DNA from: Voacanga thouarsii
Taxonomy: Eukaryota; Streptophyta; Magnoliopsida; Gentianales; Apocynaceae
DNA: 64,000 nt
Reading direction: 5' to 3'
Assembly: GCA_026120185.1 (NCBI GenBank)
Contig: JANUWF010003376.1
Coordinates: forward strand, 1,116,001-1,180,000
This document shows, piece by piece, positions 10,271-22,269 of the stretch (position 1 is its first letter; each line of letters starts with the position of its first letter). The position numbers and the translations under genes were made by a program. A model generated the notes under the pieces. The model saw only the letters and a list, made by a program, of their open reading frames with translations, had not been told where the DNA came from and ran no database searches.

Positions 10271-11896
10271 TTAATCAAGGAGCATACTTAGGGTTAATAA
10301 CCGGAAAAGATAGTTCATTTACTAATAAAAATATGATCTTTATGATTGTATGAATCCCTCATGATTTTTTTTATGGGTAGATTTTGTGTACACCTTGTAC
10401 TTAGAGGCATAGGCACTTGTAATTTACTGTTAATTGCTTTCCATAGAGATCGTGTACGCCTCATTTTAAAGGTATAGGTATTTGATATTGTATTTCAATT
10501 GTAATCTATGGATTCGAGTAACTAAATTGGTGCCTGGATCAACACACAAAAAACCTTTAAAGAAAACCTGAAGTAAAAAATTGCTGAAAACAGAGGAGAA
10601 CCGCGGCCGAGTTAAAGAAGTCCTAGCCGTAGCCGGTTGGAGCCCAGCTGTGGCCAACTTCACTAAAGTTGGTCTCTCAAAGCAGCAACTGGCTTCCATG
10701 CTAGCCAGACCCAGTTTTGGCAAAAAGGAAATCGGGTACCCTTTTTTGGTTTGACATGCAATTCGGTTCTTGGTTCAGGTCCACTAAGAAATTTTTTTAT
10801 TTTCCGTTTTTTCTTTTTCTTTATGGGGACCATATCACATGAGGTTATTTTCTTGCAATGGTTTATTTATGGTGTTAAATAATATTGCATGAAAATGGTT
10901 AGAAAAAGCGGAACCACCTAATGATTAAACAGGATCATTTTAATTTTATTATTATTATGATATTTAATCTATTATTTGGTCACATAAGAATTAAAGGTTA
11001 GAAATAGCATGAAAATTTTTATTTTTGAGCATGACTATTTTATTTAATTTTGTGATCAAATGCACAAAAGTTTTTGATAAATTAATTTTTCTTTGGAAAA
11101 AACAATTATGAAAAACATTTTAAATAGAACTAAGTAATTTTAAAATAAATTCATGATTTATTCTTCTAAAGGGTTTTATCCTTAACATGGAGAACAATTT
11201 TGAATTTAAGTATTTCAAATTTAGTTCCTAAAAAAATAGTTTTAACTCAAGTAGTAAAATAAAAAATCATAGTTTATTCTCTTAAAGGGTTTTATCCTTG
11301 ATATAGAGAATAATGGTTAAATTTTTGGGATTTCTCTAAAGTTAATAAAAATTAATTAATTTTAAAGAAACGATTTTCCTAAAAATAACCTATTTTTCTC
11401 AAAAGATTATGTGAAATAGGGGTTCCAATGACCCTACAGCTTCCATCACAAATTTCTGTTAGAGATTGTTGTTATCTTCACATCATTCTGACCATGACCC
11501 CTTATAGGTCCACGAGAATCTTGAACTAACAGAGGAATTATAATTAAAGCCTAGAATATGTATTAGTGTTGGCCAGCCAATCAATGGAGGCATTAATGCT
11601 GGATTGTCCGTAGGTGGTGAGAGTAGTTACCATCTTATCGATGGAACTATTTCTGGATCATTACCTATTAAGGAAGTTTAATTTGTAATGGCTATACACT
11701 TAACTTATAAAATTGTTAACATTCTACGAAGCTCTATCAATTTTTCTAAGAGCCAAAATTTTCATATTTTGATAATGGTTTTAATAGGTTAATCATATTA
11801 AGGAAATAATATGATATTTTAAATATACACTTTTTATATGTTTTTTTCCAAAACAAATATTTTTTTGAATAAAGTTTTTTTTTCTAATCAACAAAA
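10271..11896 (+). other. Long 5' leader of copia-1
   Basis: 1.6 kb between primer site and gag with no supported ORF. A GC-rich patch at about 10600-10730 (with CCGCGGCCG) stands out in an AT-rich leader and has a counterpart in copia-2. Two similar blocks with AAAGGGTTTTATCCTT recur near 11168 and 11284. Confidence 0.6.
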
Positions 11897-12913
11897 ATGT
11901 CTAGTTTCAATCCTTTGTCCATTATTCTTAAGGAGAATAAGTTAATTGGACCTAATTTCATGGACTGGAAAAGAAATCTAAATATAGTACTCACTGTGAA
12001 GGAGTACAAGTATGTGTTGATCGACCCCTATCCTGAAATTGGGAAAGATTCTATGAACTAGGATCATGAGCCTGAAAGGCATGGAGGTGATAAGATGGCT
12101 AGATACTGTATGTTAGCTTCCGTGCCCAATGTTCTTCAATCTAAGCACGAAAATATACCTACTGCGTATAATATGTTGGCTATATGTTGTGCACCATGTT
12201 TGCTGACAAGAGCTAGCTCACAAGGCAGGAAGCTCTTAGAGCACTCATGAATATTAGGATAGCTGAAGTTGCATCAATTTGAGAGCATATGCTTAAGATG
12301 ATTGCTCACTCCAAGGAGGTCGAGGTCTTAGGGGCAACAATCTATGAGGAGAGCCAAATTGACATAGTTCTTAAGACTACAAAATTCATATTCTCAGTTG
12401 AAGTTAAACTATAACATGAATCAGTTGAGTATGTCTTTGACAGAGTTAATAAAAAGAACTCTAGGCTACTGAGAAAATTATGAAGCCTAACTTAAAGATT
12501 TTGGTTACTCATTCAGGTTCATTTTCTAGATTTAGGGCTCAGCCCATGAAGTTGAAGAAGAAGAAGGCCCAGCACAATACGGGGGCCTAGCCTAAGGGAT
12601 CCAAGCCCGATCAATGCAAGCCCAAGGGTAAGTATTGCAATTGTGGCAAGAAGTGGCACTTCAAAAAGGGCTGTCTGGACTTCTTAGCCAAGTCCACTTC
12701 AAGAAGAAGAAAGCCCAGAATAATACGGGGGCCCGGCCTAATGGATCTAAGCCCGATCTATCAAAGCCAAACGCCAAGCCCAAGGGCAAGTATTTTAAGT
12801 GTGGCATGAAGGGGCACTTCAAAAAGGATTGCCCGGACTTCTTGGCCAAGTCCTCTTTAGGTATTACTCTATACTTAGAGTCTATATTGATAGGTGGGTC
12901 ATCATCTACTTAG
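11897..12913 (+). pseudogene. gag: copia-1 gag with duplicated zinc knuckle
   Basis: Begins ATG at 11897 (MSSFNPLSIILKENKL, then a DWKRNLN motif), the same start as the copia-2 gag. Stops appear early (near 12060) and frames shift, so it is dead. The C-terminal nucleocapsid part is duplicated in tandem with a period of about 146 bp (12555-12700 and 12701-12858). Both knuckle copies keep the second Cys, the His and the last Cys but have lost the first Cys (YCNCGKKWH and YFKCGMKGH). Gag would form the particle shell and bind RNA. Confidence 0.85.
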
Positions 12914-14277
12914 ATTGTTGATTCTGGAACCACTGACCATATCTGTAACTCCTTGCAAGGGTTCAACAAGATATAACGACTCAATAGAGCAGAACATGGA
13001 CTTAGAGTGAGTAACAGAACATAAGTGTGGGTTGAAGCAGTGGGGGACTTGGAGATTTTATTACATTGCAATTGGAGTTTAGTTTTAAAAGATGTTTTAT
13101 ATTTTTTTTAGTTTTAAACAGAATTTGATTTCAATTTCAAGATTGATTAATCAAAGATATTCTATTTTTTCTATTATGGTATTTCAATTAGTAGAAATGG
13201 AAATATTACTTTTTCTGAAAATATGTATGAGAATCCTTTCTATATTAATCATATTAATTGTCAAATAAATAATACTCAAACAGAACCTAATGATAACAAG
13301 AGAAAGGTCACATCAAATAATTCATATTTATAGCACTTGAGATTAGGATATATAAATCCAAATCGAATTTAGAGGTTAATCGAAAATGAGTCTTTAGACT
13401 CATTGAGATTGGAGGAATAGCTTCAGTGTGAATCTTTTCTTATGGGTAAAATAACTAAAAGGTCCTTTACTCAAAAGACGAAAAAGGCCAAAAAAATATT
13501 AGAGTTAGTTCATACTGATGCTTATGATTTTATGTCTACACTTGCTAGAGGAAGTTATGAGTACATTATCATGTTCATAGATAATCACACGCGTTTTGGT
13601 TACATTTACTTGATGAGGTGTAAGTCTGACTCCTTTGATAAATTCAAGGAGTTTAAGATTAAGGTGAAGAGTCAAACAGATAAACTAAGCAAAAAGTTAA
13701 GATCGAATCATAGTGGAGAGTATCTTCTTGGTGAATTCAAGAACTACTTAACACATCAAGGTATAGTATCTCAGCTAGCTGCACTTAGAACTCCTTAACA
13801 GAATGGAGTAGCTGAGAGAAGAAATAGAACGTTGATAAAAATGGTTAGAAGCATAATAAGTCATGCAACTCTTTTTTTTTCTTTTTTTTTTTAGGGTATG
13901 CTCTGAAAATAGCATCATATATTCTGAATTTGGTGCCTTCCCAATTAGTGCCTAAGACACCCTATAAGATATGGACTGGACGAAAGCTCAATATAAATCA
14001 TCTTAAGGTATGGGATTATTCAGCTTATGTACTGACTAAAGGAAGTAATCTAGACCCATGATTAGAATTGTGTTACTTCATAAGGTATCCAAAAGGAACA
14101 AAAGGTGGATACTTTTCTCATCCCCATAAGCAAAATGTACTTATTAGTACTCATGCTAGATATTTGAAGGATGAACAAAGTGTATCCACTAAAGTTTTGA
14201 GTAAGATAGAATTGGAAATGAAGTTGAGTGACACTTCAACTTCTAGTACCCCAATTGAGGAACCTAAAGAGGCATAA
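12914..14277 (+). pseudogene. pol: copia-1 protease and integrase remnant
   Basis: A protease trace reading VDSGTTDHICN, with stops and frameshifts, lies near 12915-12960. A pre-integrase segment (LRLGYINPNRI) follows near 13340. The ORF at 13442-13798 covers the integrase core, with LELVHTDAYD and FIDNHTRFGY carrying Asp residues. After a stop, NGVAERRNRTL at about 13802 supplies the conserved Glu; an unusual 18-base T-rich run interrupts the frame near 13870. The C-terminal region continues to 14277 with several stops. Integrase would join cDNA to host DNA; this copy cannot be expressed as one protein. Confidence 0.85.
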
Positions 14278-15900
14278 CCAGATGTTCCTATACAAAATAA
14301 ACTACATCGTAGTGAGAGGATATCTAGGGTTCCAGAAAAATGGATTGGAGAAGCCTTTGAGGTAGTCTCTGACCATTAAGAATAAAATCCCACTAGATAC
14401 GACGAGACTATTCTTGATGTTGATACAGATAAATGACAAGTAGCAATGGATATTGACATTAAGTCTATGTATATCAATCAAATCAGGGATCTTGTCACTG
14501 CATCTGAAGGGATTACACCCATAGAGTGCAAGTGGGTATACAAGAAAAAGAGAGGTGCACATAGAAAGATGGAAACCTTTAAAGCAAGGTTGGTAGCAAA
14601 AAGTTATACTCAAAAAGAAATGATCGATTATAAGGATACCTTTTCACTTGTTGTCGTGCTTAAATCCATTCGCATTCTCTTGGCCATCGCATGTAATTAT
14701 GACTACAAGATTAGCAAATAGATGTTAAGATAGCCTTTCTTAATTGCTATCTTAGCAAAAACATCTATATGACCCAGCTTGAAGGCTTTATTGAGAAGGG
14801 CCAAGAGAATATGGTCTTAAGCTTAAGAAGTTCATTTATGGACTTAAGCAAGCATCACAAGTATGGAATATATATTTTGATGAAACTATAAAATCTTATG
14901 GATTCATACAAAATATGGATTAATTATACGTATATAGGAAAACAGATTACAACAACATGTCTTTTATGGTACTTTCTGTGGATGACATTCTACTCATTGA
15001 AAATGATGTAGAGACATTATCATCCATAAAAGTTTGGCTATCAAGTCAATTTAGCATAAAAGATATGAGAGAAACTAGCTACATTCTTGGAATAAAACTT
15101 CTTAGAGATAGAAAGTAAAGAATGTTAGGCCAATCACAATCTACTTATCTTGATAAGATATTGACTAAGTTTAGTGTGAATCGGTGTAAAGGGGCAATCA
15201 TGTCCTTTAGGCATAGATTGACCTTATCTTCCAAGCAGTATCCTAAGATACAAGAAGAAAATGAAAGAATGAGTACGATTCTCTATGCCTTAGTAATGGA
15301 AAGTCTCATATATGCCACGCTTTATGTAAGGCCAGATATCTGCTTTGTAGTAGGCATGGTTAGTAGGTATCAATCAAACCTAGGGGAAGAACATTGACAA
15401 GTTGTAAAATATATTCTCAAGTACCTAAAGTGAACAAGAGATTATACGCTTATCTACAGGGTCGATGACTTAGTTCCTACCGACTTCCAAGTGGATAAAG
15501 ATGAAAGAAAATCTACTAGTAGATATGTTTTCACTTTGCTGGAGGGGCTATTTCATGCAGAAGTATTAAACAATCTTACTTTGTTGCTTCTACCATACAA
15601 GTTGAGTATGTGGTAGCTTCAGAAGCTTCTAAAGAAGCAGTTTGATTCCAAAAGTTCCTTATAGAACTTAGAGTTATGCCACAGATAGACATGCCCATAA
15701 CTATATATCATGACAATTTTGGTGCTATATCACAATGTAATGAGCCAATAAACCACAGGAAGGGTAAACACATTGAGAGGAAGTATCACTTGATTCGAGG
15801 GTTCATCTAAAAACGAGAGATAATAGTTGACTAGATTTCCTCTGCAAATAATCTAGCAGACCTATTTACTAAGCCCTTAATAGATAAGGTATTTTGAATA
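14278..15900 (+). pseudogene. pol: copia-1 reverse transcriptase and RNase H remnant
   Basis: RT starts near 14446, with CKWVYKKKRGA and FKARLVAKSYTQ motifs. The catalytic box reads LSVDDILLIEND at about 14968, with Ser replacing the usual Tyr. The thumb region is open at 15122-15397. RNase H is visible as VASEASKEAV, then HIERKYHLIRGFI near 15770 and NLADLFTKPL near 15850, the usual end of copia Pol. Multiple stops and frameshifts. Confidence 0.85.
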
Positions 15901-15954
15901 CACTTAGATGTCATAGGGGTAGGTACATATAGACTATCATAGTCCATTTAGTAC

Positions 15955-15965
15955 AAGTGAGAGAT
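15955..15965 (+). promoter_or_regulatory. Polypurine tract of copia-1
   Basis: AAGTGAGAGAT ends directly at the 3' LTR start (TATTAGAATG). Confidence 0.75.
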
Positions 15966-16361
15966 TATTAGAATGTAACCCAAAATGGCCTATGTATTTC
16001 TATATTTTGAAAATTAATAAAGTTTCATTCATTAATGGTTGTTTGTTTACATATATTACACGTTAAGTTCTAAATGTGTTAGTAAGTAATTTATGTTATT
16101 AGGTCCTGCTTTCATAGAAATGTGTAGATTTTGGGCTATTAACACATAAGTAAAAAATTGTTCTTGATCAATTGATGGAGTTGGGTACTACGTCAAGATT
16201 TAAATCATTACACTATAGTTTCTAAGTGGAGAATCACACATGTAAGTGTATTGAGAATATGTAGAATTGGACTACGTGACAATAATTTTTATAAAAGTAC
16301 TAAATAAATAAATATTGATTTATCGTAGCTACTGTGTGGACGAGTGCCCTAAGATTTAAGT
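15966..16361 (+). repeat. 3' LTR of copia-1, piece 1 of 3
   Basis: Aligns with the first 430 bp of the 5' LTR, with small deletions. Ends at the target duplication TAAGT (16357-16361) of the nested Tekay-like solo LTR. Confidence 0.9.
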
Positions 16362-16616
16362 TGTGAAACCCCAGTCAAAACCAACCTTAGAGTAAGGGGG
16401 TTGGGATGCATATCATACTTTATTTCATAATTAAATATATTTTCATATGATTTCTATGTGCTTTGGATTTGATTTTTATTGTCTTGAAGTCTTGTTGGTG
16501 AGTATTGTGTGAGAAGGGCAAAATGGTAATTTTTGCCCGAGGTGAACATAGGGAGATAGGTTGAGGATTGAATAGAAAATAATTTTTCCCAGTGGAAATA
16601 GCAACAAGAGTTGTTG

Positions 16617-16670
16617 TGGTTTAGTGGTTAGACCTTGGAATTAATTTTTGAGGTCTTGGGTTCAAATTCC
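16617..16670 (+). other. tRNA-like A-box and B-box pair inside the Tekay-like LTR
   Basis: TGGTTTAGTGGTTA at 16617-16630 resembles an internal pol III A box and GGGTTCAAATTCC at 16658-16670 a B box. No cloverleaf can be drawn, so this is not a tRNA gene. The related LTR keeps a worn version at 34226-34283. Confidence 0.4.
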
Positions 16671-18275
16671 ATCATAGAAGCTTTAGCTAGATTAAATTTT
16701 ATTTTTGCTTGGGGGGAATTGGTTTCAGCCCTAAGGGCCTAGAGCAAGGAGTGATGATGTCCTAGGAGGGACATGATAGGAGTAATCTCATTCCACTCCT
16801 TTACTCTACTCGAAATTCTTAAAGGGAAATTCATTTTTCCTTGATCTTTGATTTTCCTCAATTCTCAACTCCTTAGTTTGATCAAGATGTTCTAGCCTTT
16901 TCCTTTCCAGAAAATTCAGTAAAGTGCTGAGGTCTTTTAGGACCAAAGTGTCTTGGTAAAAGACTTCTTATAGTCTGAAAATATGGAAGAGTTGTGGGAA
17001 ATTCCAAGAGAAAAAATCCCTCTTGTGAGCTTGCTGAAATTTCATTCTAGACTAGTTCATCTTCCTTCATGGAATGAGCTAAAATTTTCCAGCTTGTTGT
17101 ACCTTCAAAATGTCGAGCTCCTTAGCTAACATTCCCTTCCAAATGCTGCCAGAAAAATGGCCTTAAGTTTAGTTTGAAACATGAATTATTTCTGCCATTT
17201 TCGGACTGCTCAAGGGCTGTACAAAACCAGTGAAAATTCTGGGAAAAATTGCAGCTTTGGAGGCTCAAAACCAAGCTGTTTTCTTCCAGATTTTGTGCAG
17301 CAACTTAGCCATGTTTTTCCTCCATGAAGAAGGCTAGAAACCTGCCTTGAATACCCCAGAAATCCCCCTCCAAACTCGCTGCAAATTTGTTGGAAGTGGT
17401 AGCTGAAATTCTGCCCAGAAAAATTTTTGTTCAGTGAAATTCTGGGCAGTCAAACTTCCAGCTTTGTTTCCTATTTTCCTTCCAGCTGAAACACCAGCCC
17501 TAATCTGTCAAGACCTTCCTTAAACCTCCATTAATAGAGCTCCATTGTTTCCTTCAAGCTTCTGGACAAAAGGCAGCAATGGCTGTCCAAAAATCTCTCC
17601 AACAAATCCCTGCAATTTAGCTTGATTGGTTTCCAAAATTTCAGCTATCTTGTTTAGCAACTTTCCATAAAATCTTACCCCATTGACCAGACATCTTCTT
17701 CACCATTGTGCACCTTAATTTCAGCCATCATAAGCTACCTTGAACCGGCTTTAATTCCTCAGAACAGCTGCTCAACCAGTCGGCCATAGTAGACCTTCAA
17801 AGCTGTCCAAACAATTAAGATATTTTTAGAATATTTAGTTTCCAAAATCACTTCCTAAAAATATTCTACCAAGATTGTAACAACTAACATTTCCTTTTCC
17901 CTCTCAAATCACAGAAAACATCCTCCTAAACCCTACAGAATTTTGGCAGCTACAACATCCATTCTCTCGATTTTTCTTCAGCCACCAAGAACACACACAC
18001 TACACCAAGAACACCTACTACTTGCTTTCACCTAATACACCTTCAAACCACTTCAACCCCTCACAAAAATCTCTAGATTTAGTCTACTCACTGCTGTGAA
18101 TCCATCAACACCATTCTTAACATCAATCTCCACGAATCATCTTGCTACATCGGATCAAAACCAGAAATTTTTGTGAAGGACAAGAACACAATCAAGGTAA
18201 ACTTATTCTAGCAACTTTCTCTTCTCTAACCTTGATCTCTAATGAGAACCTATGCGAATAAACATACTAATGATT

Positions 18276-18276
<1 letters not shown>

Positions 18277-18342
<66 letters not shown>

Positions 18343-18345
18343 CTC
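18277..18345 (+). repeat. (TC)n microsatellite
   Basis: About 69 bp of TC dinucleotides with one TT slip. It creates a Ser-Leu frame in the ORF at 18242-18505, which is not a gene. Confidence 0.95.
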
Positions 18346-20666
18346 ATGGCCGAAATCACTCTTCTTTGGCCGGATGACTTCTCCTTCCATAATCTTATTC
18401 TCGCCATCTCTCTTGGACAAGGTTAGCCATCTAGGAGTTGGGATCTACTCTAAACTCCTCCAAAGCATTCATCAACCAAGTAAGTACCTTCAATTTTTCT
18501 TTTAAACTCCAGAATCATGTCTCTAGGATGATGTTGTTAAAAGATGAATGGCGATGGGATTGAGTATGTGTTGTTGATTATTGAAGCATGAGTACATGTA
18601 TGATTGTGAAGGAGATGGGATTTATGCATGGAAGGATTATATTGGTTGGTTTTATGTGGAATTGAGGTTGATGCATGTCATAGGTAGTATGTGTGATGAA
18701 GTATGCTAGAGATTATGTCACCTTTGGTGAATAGGAGTTATATGCATGACTAGAATATTGAAGCCATGATCATGTTTATGCTAGTAAAGGTTAAATCATG
18801 TCTTAATAAATTTAGATCTATGCCTATATGCAAGATTTGGATGATTTAATGAATTGGGGGATTGTGTATGTTCTTGATTGAGGATGGCCATAGAAATTTG
18901 ATCATGATCTAGTTGTCCCTAAAACTAATTTTCACTTTATGCATAAAATACTCAACAAAATAATATTGCTAGTATTTTTGAAAAACCTTATGAAGGGTAG
19001 ATGTGGAATTATTATATATATATAAAGGATATTTTAGTCAAATAAATAATAATTTTGCTAGAAAATAAATAAATAAATATTATTTAAAATAAAGAGATCA
19101 ATTAAAGCTTTATGAGAATGATTCATAATTAGTAAAATATTTACTAAGTCAAAACCCTTAAGGGTTTACTTATTATTTTCCAAGAAAGGCTTATTAAATT
19201 TAATCTCAACTAGTTTTAGCTATCAATTATTTTCTAACAACTAAACTATCATTAAATCACTATTTTACCTAGTACCATCTATGACTCTTGATCAAATAAA
19301 CTCTAAATTTTTCCTAACAAGGTTTAAACAATCAATTTATTAGAATTTATTTTCCAAACCATTAATTATTTTAAATAACAAATTAAACTTAGCTTATAAA
19401 CCTATTTAGTTATTATTTTATCTTAAAGCTTGAGATAATAGGATCATGGTAGTAGTGAATTGAATTGATTTAAAATTGAGGAAGTGGTTTGTGACTTGAA
19501 TTTGATTAAGATTTGTATTTACCCATGTGGGGTTAGGTCAGCTGTTCGAGACCTTGTTGTTGTGAGCAAGAATCAGGTAAGCTCCTTCATAAAACCTGTT
19601 TGATGCAAAATGTTTATTATGGCAAGTCAAGTGTAGAGTGCGTGGACACTCATTTATGTAAAGGCAATTGAGGGTTAAATCCTTTCTTATTTCAAACATT
19701 TGAATTATTTAAAAGCCAATGAGCGGATTTACTCAAACTCAAACTCTTTCTAAAACTGATTTTGTTAAAGACTTTGGAAAACCCATAAATTGCCATTTTC
19801 ATGTGGAACAGTGTTTTGTTCATTTTATCCCAAGTGGAAAACGTCGTTGAGTACTCAATAGGGGTGGACTACTAGGACTAGTCTTTGAAGGGTTATGGTA
19901 AGTCTCTCAGCAGGTGGCCACCTCTGAGGGGTGAGTCCTTCCCGAATAAGATGTCAGTCCAGTGAGTCGTGCCGGTCCGAGCTAGTAGTTTATTTTCAGT
20001 CAAGTGGCTGTGTTTTGCCAAAATGGACACCCGGTTGTTGTTTGGGTATAGAGAAGGAGGAGTATATTGCCCAGTAGAGCCGATCACCTACTTTTGTCAG
20101 TCTGCACAAAGTGTCGGCATTCTGACCGGTTATGGGGCCCAACGTGTGGTAACCCATATCCCTTTCTTTCGAGTGGTTGATTTCATTACTTATGTACGGC
20201 TAGATAAGCCAAAATGACACTCTTGCTTTTGACTAATGTTTGATACTTGCCAATGTTTCTCTTGTAAAAGTTTCACACTTTGCATCCACGAACTGTTTTC
20301 ACTAAACACCCAAAGCACACACGGACTTACTGAGATTTCTATCTCATCACCTTTTTATCATGATTTCAGGTTGATCCTGCTGTGGGGTTGAGTAGCTAGC
20401 AATATCTGCCTTGGAAGAAAATGTGTCTTTTGATTTTATGTATTGCTTTGGGGAGACGAGAGTGGATAATTTTGTTTATGGTTTTTGTTTTGGAGTTTCA
20501 TGGATTTACTTTTGGAGTATTTTGGGTTGTAATGAATTTTTAAGTTAAAGTATTATTTTATTTCAGCCATTTTATTTGTGTGACCTAGTTATAAAGACCC
20601 CTTGTCCTTTGGACGGGGCGATATCCCCGGCCCTGGCGGGCCTAGGCTTCGGGGTGTTACATAAGT

Positions 20667-21250
20667 ATAAGTTGGTAGTTTGGTAAAGTTGGACTTGTTC
20701 AATTTGATATATATTGGGTGAGGTCTTATTGCAAGGTCAATAACTTTGTATGTTGGTGTATGACTCTAGTTAATTAAGACAAACTTATATAATAGAGTTT
20801 CTATACTTCATTACGTGAAGAAATCACCCCTTTGTGATTGTTTGGGATAATCTACATAATTTAGGGCCCTGTAAAACGTGACTAAATATGTACACTTTTG
20901 GATAACTCCCTATGATAAGTGGATACATATTGGAAGTCGTAGACTATTAGACTAGCTATCAAATGATAATAAATGTCATTGAGAATGGTGTTAGTACATT
21001 TTTCCTATTTCAATAATGGGTGTTACGTAGAAAAGTATTTTCTTCAGTACACCTGGGTCGAAGACACTGCACTTATAATATTATTCTCATTGTTAATATT
21101 TTCATACAGTGATATATAGAATATTTCAAATGATAAAATACAGCTATTTGTTAGTAAGGGTATTTTGATCGTTTTAGTAGCCAAGAATAATATGTCTTTT
21201 GTCCCTAGAGTAGCTCAAATAGCCTTGGTAAATTTATTTACTTTATGGGT
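20667..21250 (+). repeat. 3' LTR of copia-1, piece 2 of 3
   Basis: Continues the copia-1 LTR from ATAAGTTGGTAG and matches 5' LTR positions from about 8827 to 9420. Ends at TGGGT, one side of the next insertion. Confidence 0.9.
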
Positions 21251-22269
21251 TGATATGATCTTGGGGCTAATTTCTCAATGAATTTTATGGCTAAATTTGG
21301 AGTAAAATGAAAGACCTAATTAAGAGCTGAAAATAGTAAAATTAGTGAAGAAATAAGATACACAATTCAAATAGTAAGACCCTAAGCCGAAATAAAGAAC
21401 TTAGAACTCTAGAAATGAGAATCAAATCTACTAATTTATACCCAAGAACCCTCAACCCAACTAAAGAGCTAAGAACACTCGAAAAAGATGAACTAGGCAA
21501 CTAAAGTTAACCTCCACTCTAGACCCTTAGATTAGCAAAAAACTAAGATTCTATTTTGATAGGTTAGTTTGATCTATTCTTAAGAGTTTATAGACTCAAA
21601 TCAAAAGTAAGGACTGAAATCCTAAGATTAGTCTTGGCCTTCATGGAAGGACCCTCAAAGAACTCTCTCAAGAGTGTCTTTTGATCTGAATAATAATATC
21701 CAACTTCATTTGAAATGTTATGATATCATATATATAGGCATCTAAACCTAACTAAGGTGAGATAAAATCTCCACCATTCAAGCTTTTAAAAGGTCTAAAA
21801 TTTCTCTATTACATAATAAAAGTCGTGAAAATTTAATTGGGAACAAAATAGAACAAAGATGGAAAATTTGAGCAAAATTGCGCGGTGCCCGAAGTGGGCC
21901 GGTGCCAGCTATGAGGACTCATCCTACACCGACTGGGGGCTGGAATGGAATGTTCCTATTCCAAAATGGGTAGTCGGTGCCAACTATCTTTTGTCAATCA
22001 CACGGGCAATTTTTTTCCTCTCTCCAGCCCCTTCTCATGCTCCTTTGGCCCTCCACTCAACTTGTTGTCCAAGGACCGTTCTTTTTTGTCCTTCCTTGAT
22101 CCTCCAATGGTTGATGACCCATTTTATTATTAGCTTGAGTGTTTGCCTTGGTTGATTCCTCCATTGAAAGCTTTCATAACTTGAATTCTTCCAAGGCTCC
22201 ATGGATCGTAGTTTGAACCTCCATCCCCCTTTTTTATCTTTTGCATATTGCTTAGATGGATTCCTATCA
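21251..22269 (-). mobile_element. Solo LTR, TGATA-type family, about 1.0 kb
   Basis: Plus-strand ends are TGATATGATC and CCTATCA, flanked by TGGGT and TGGGC (one mismatch), and it cleanly interrupts the copia-1 LTR. On the minus strand it starts TGATAGGAATCC and carries GGCACC/GGTGCC blocks 270-390 bp from that end, as in the Asp-primer LTRs of this window, so I favour minus orientation. No primer site or coding region. ORFs at 21859 and 21945 are chance frames. Confidence 0.7.

Larger units (their letters stand above)
16362..20661 (+). mobile_element. 4.3-kb solo LTR of a Tekay/Del-like gypsy element
   Basis: Starts TGTGAAACCCC, ends GGGGTGTTACA, and has a perfect 5-bp duplication TAAGT at 16357-16361 and 20662-20666. 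Removing it restores the copia-1 LTR order seen at 8813-8840. There is no primer site, gag or pol inside, so I call it a solo LTR. It aligns over most of its length with the split Tekay-like LTR at 8331-59499 (for example 19830-20110 with 49310-49575). It holds a tRNA-like box pair near 16617-16670 and a TC microsatellite. Internal ORFs at 18242, 19893 and 19969 look like chance frames. Confidence 0.85.

Noticed and set aside
10466..10723. 85-codon minus-strand ORF in the copia-1 leader
   Set aside because: Lies antisense in an untranslated leader, with no counterpart frame in copia-2.
16617..16670. Possible tRNA gene
   Set aside because: Only box-like motifs are present; no acceptor stem or cloverleaf can be drawn.
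18242..18505. 87-codon ORF with a Ser-Leu run
   Set aside because: Produced by the TC microsatellite within a solo LTR.
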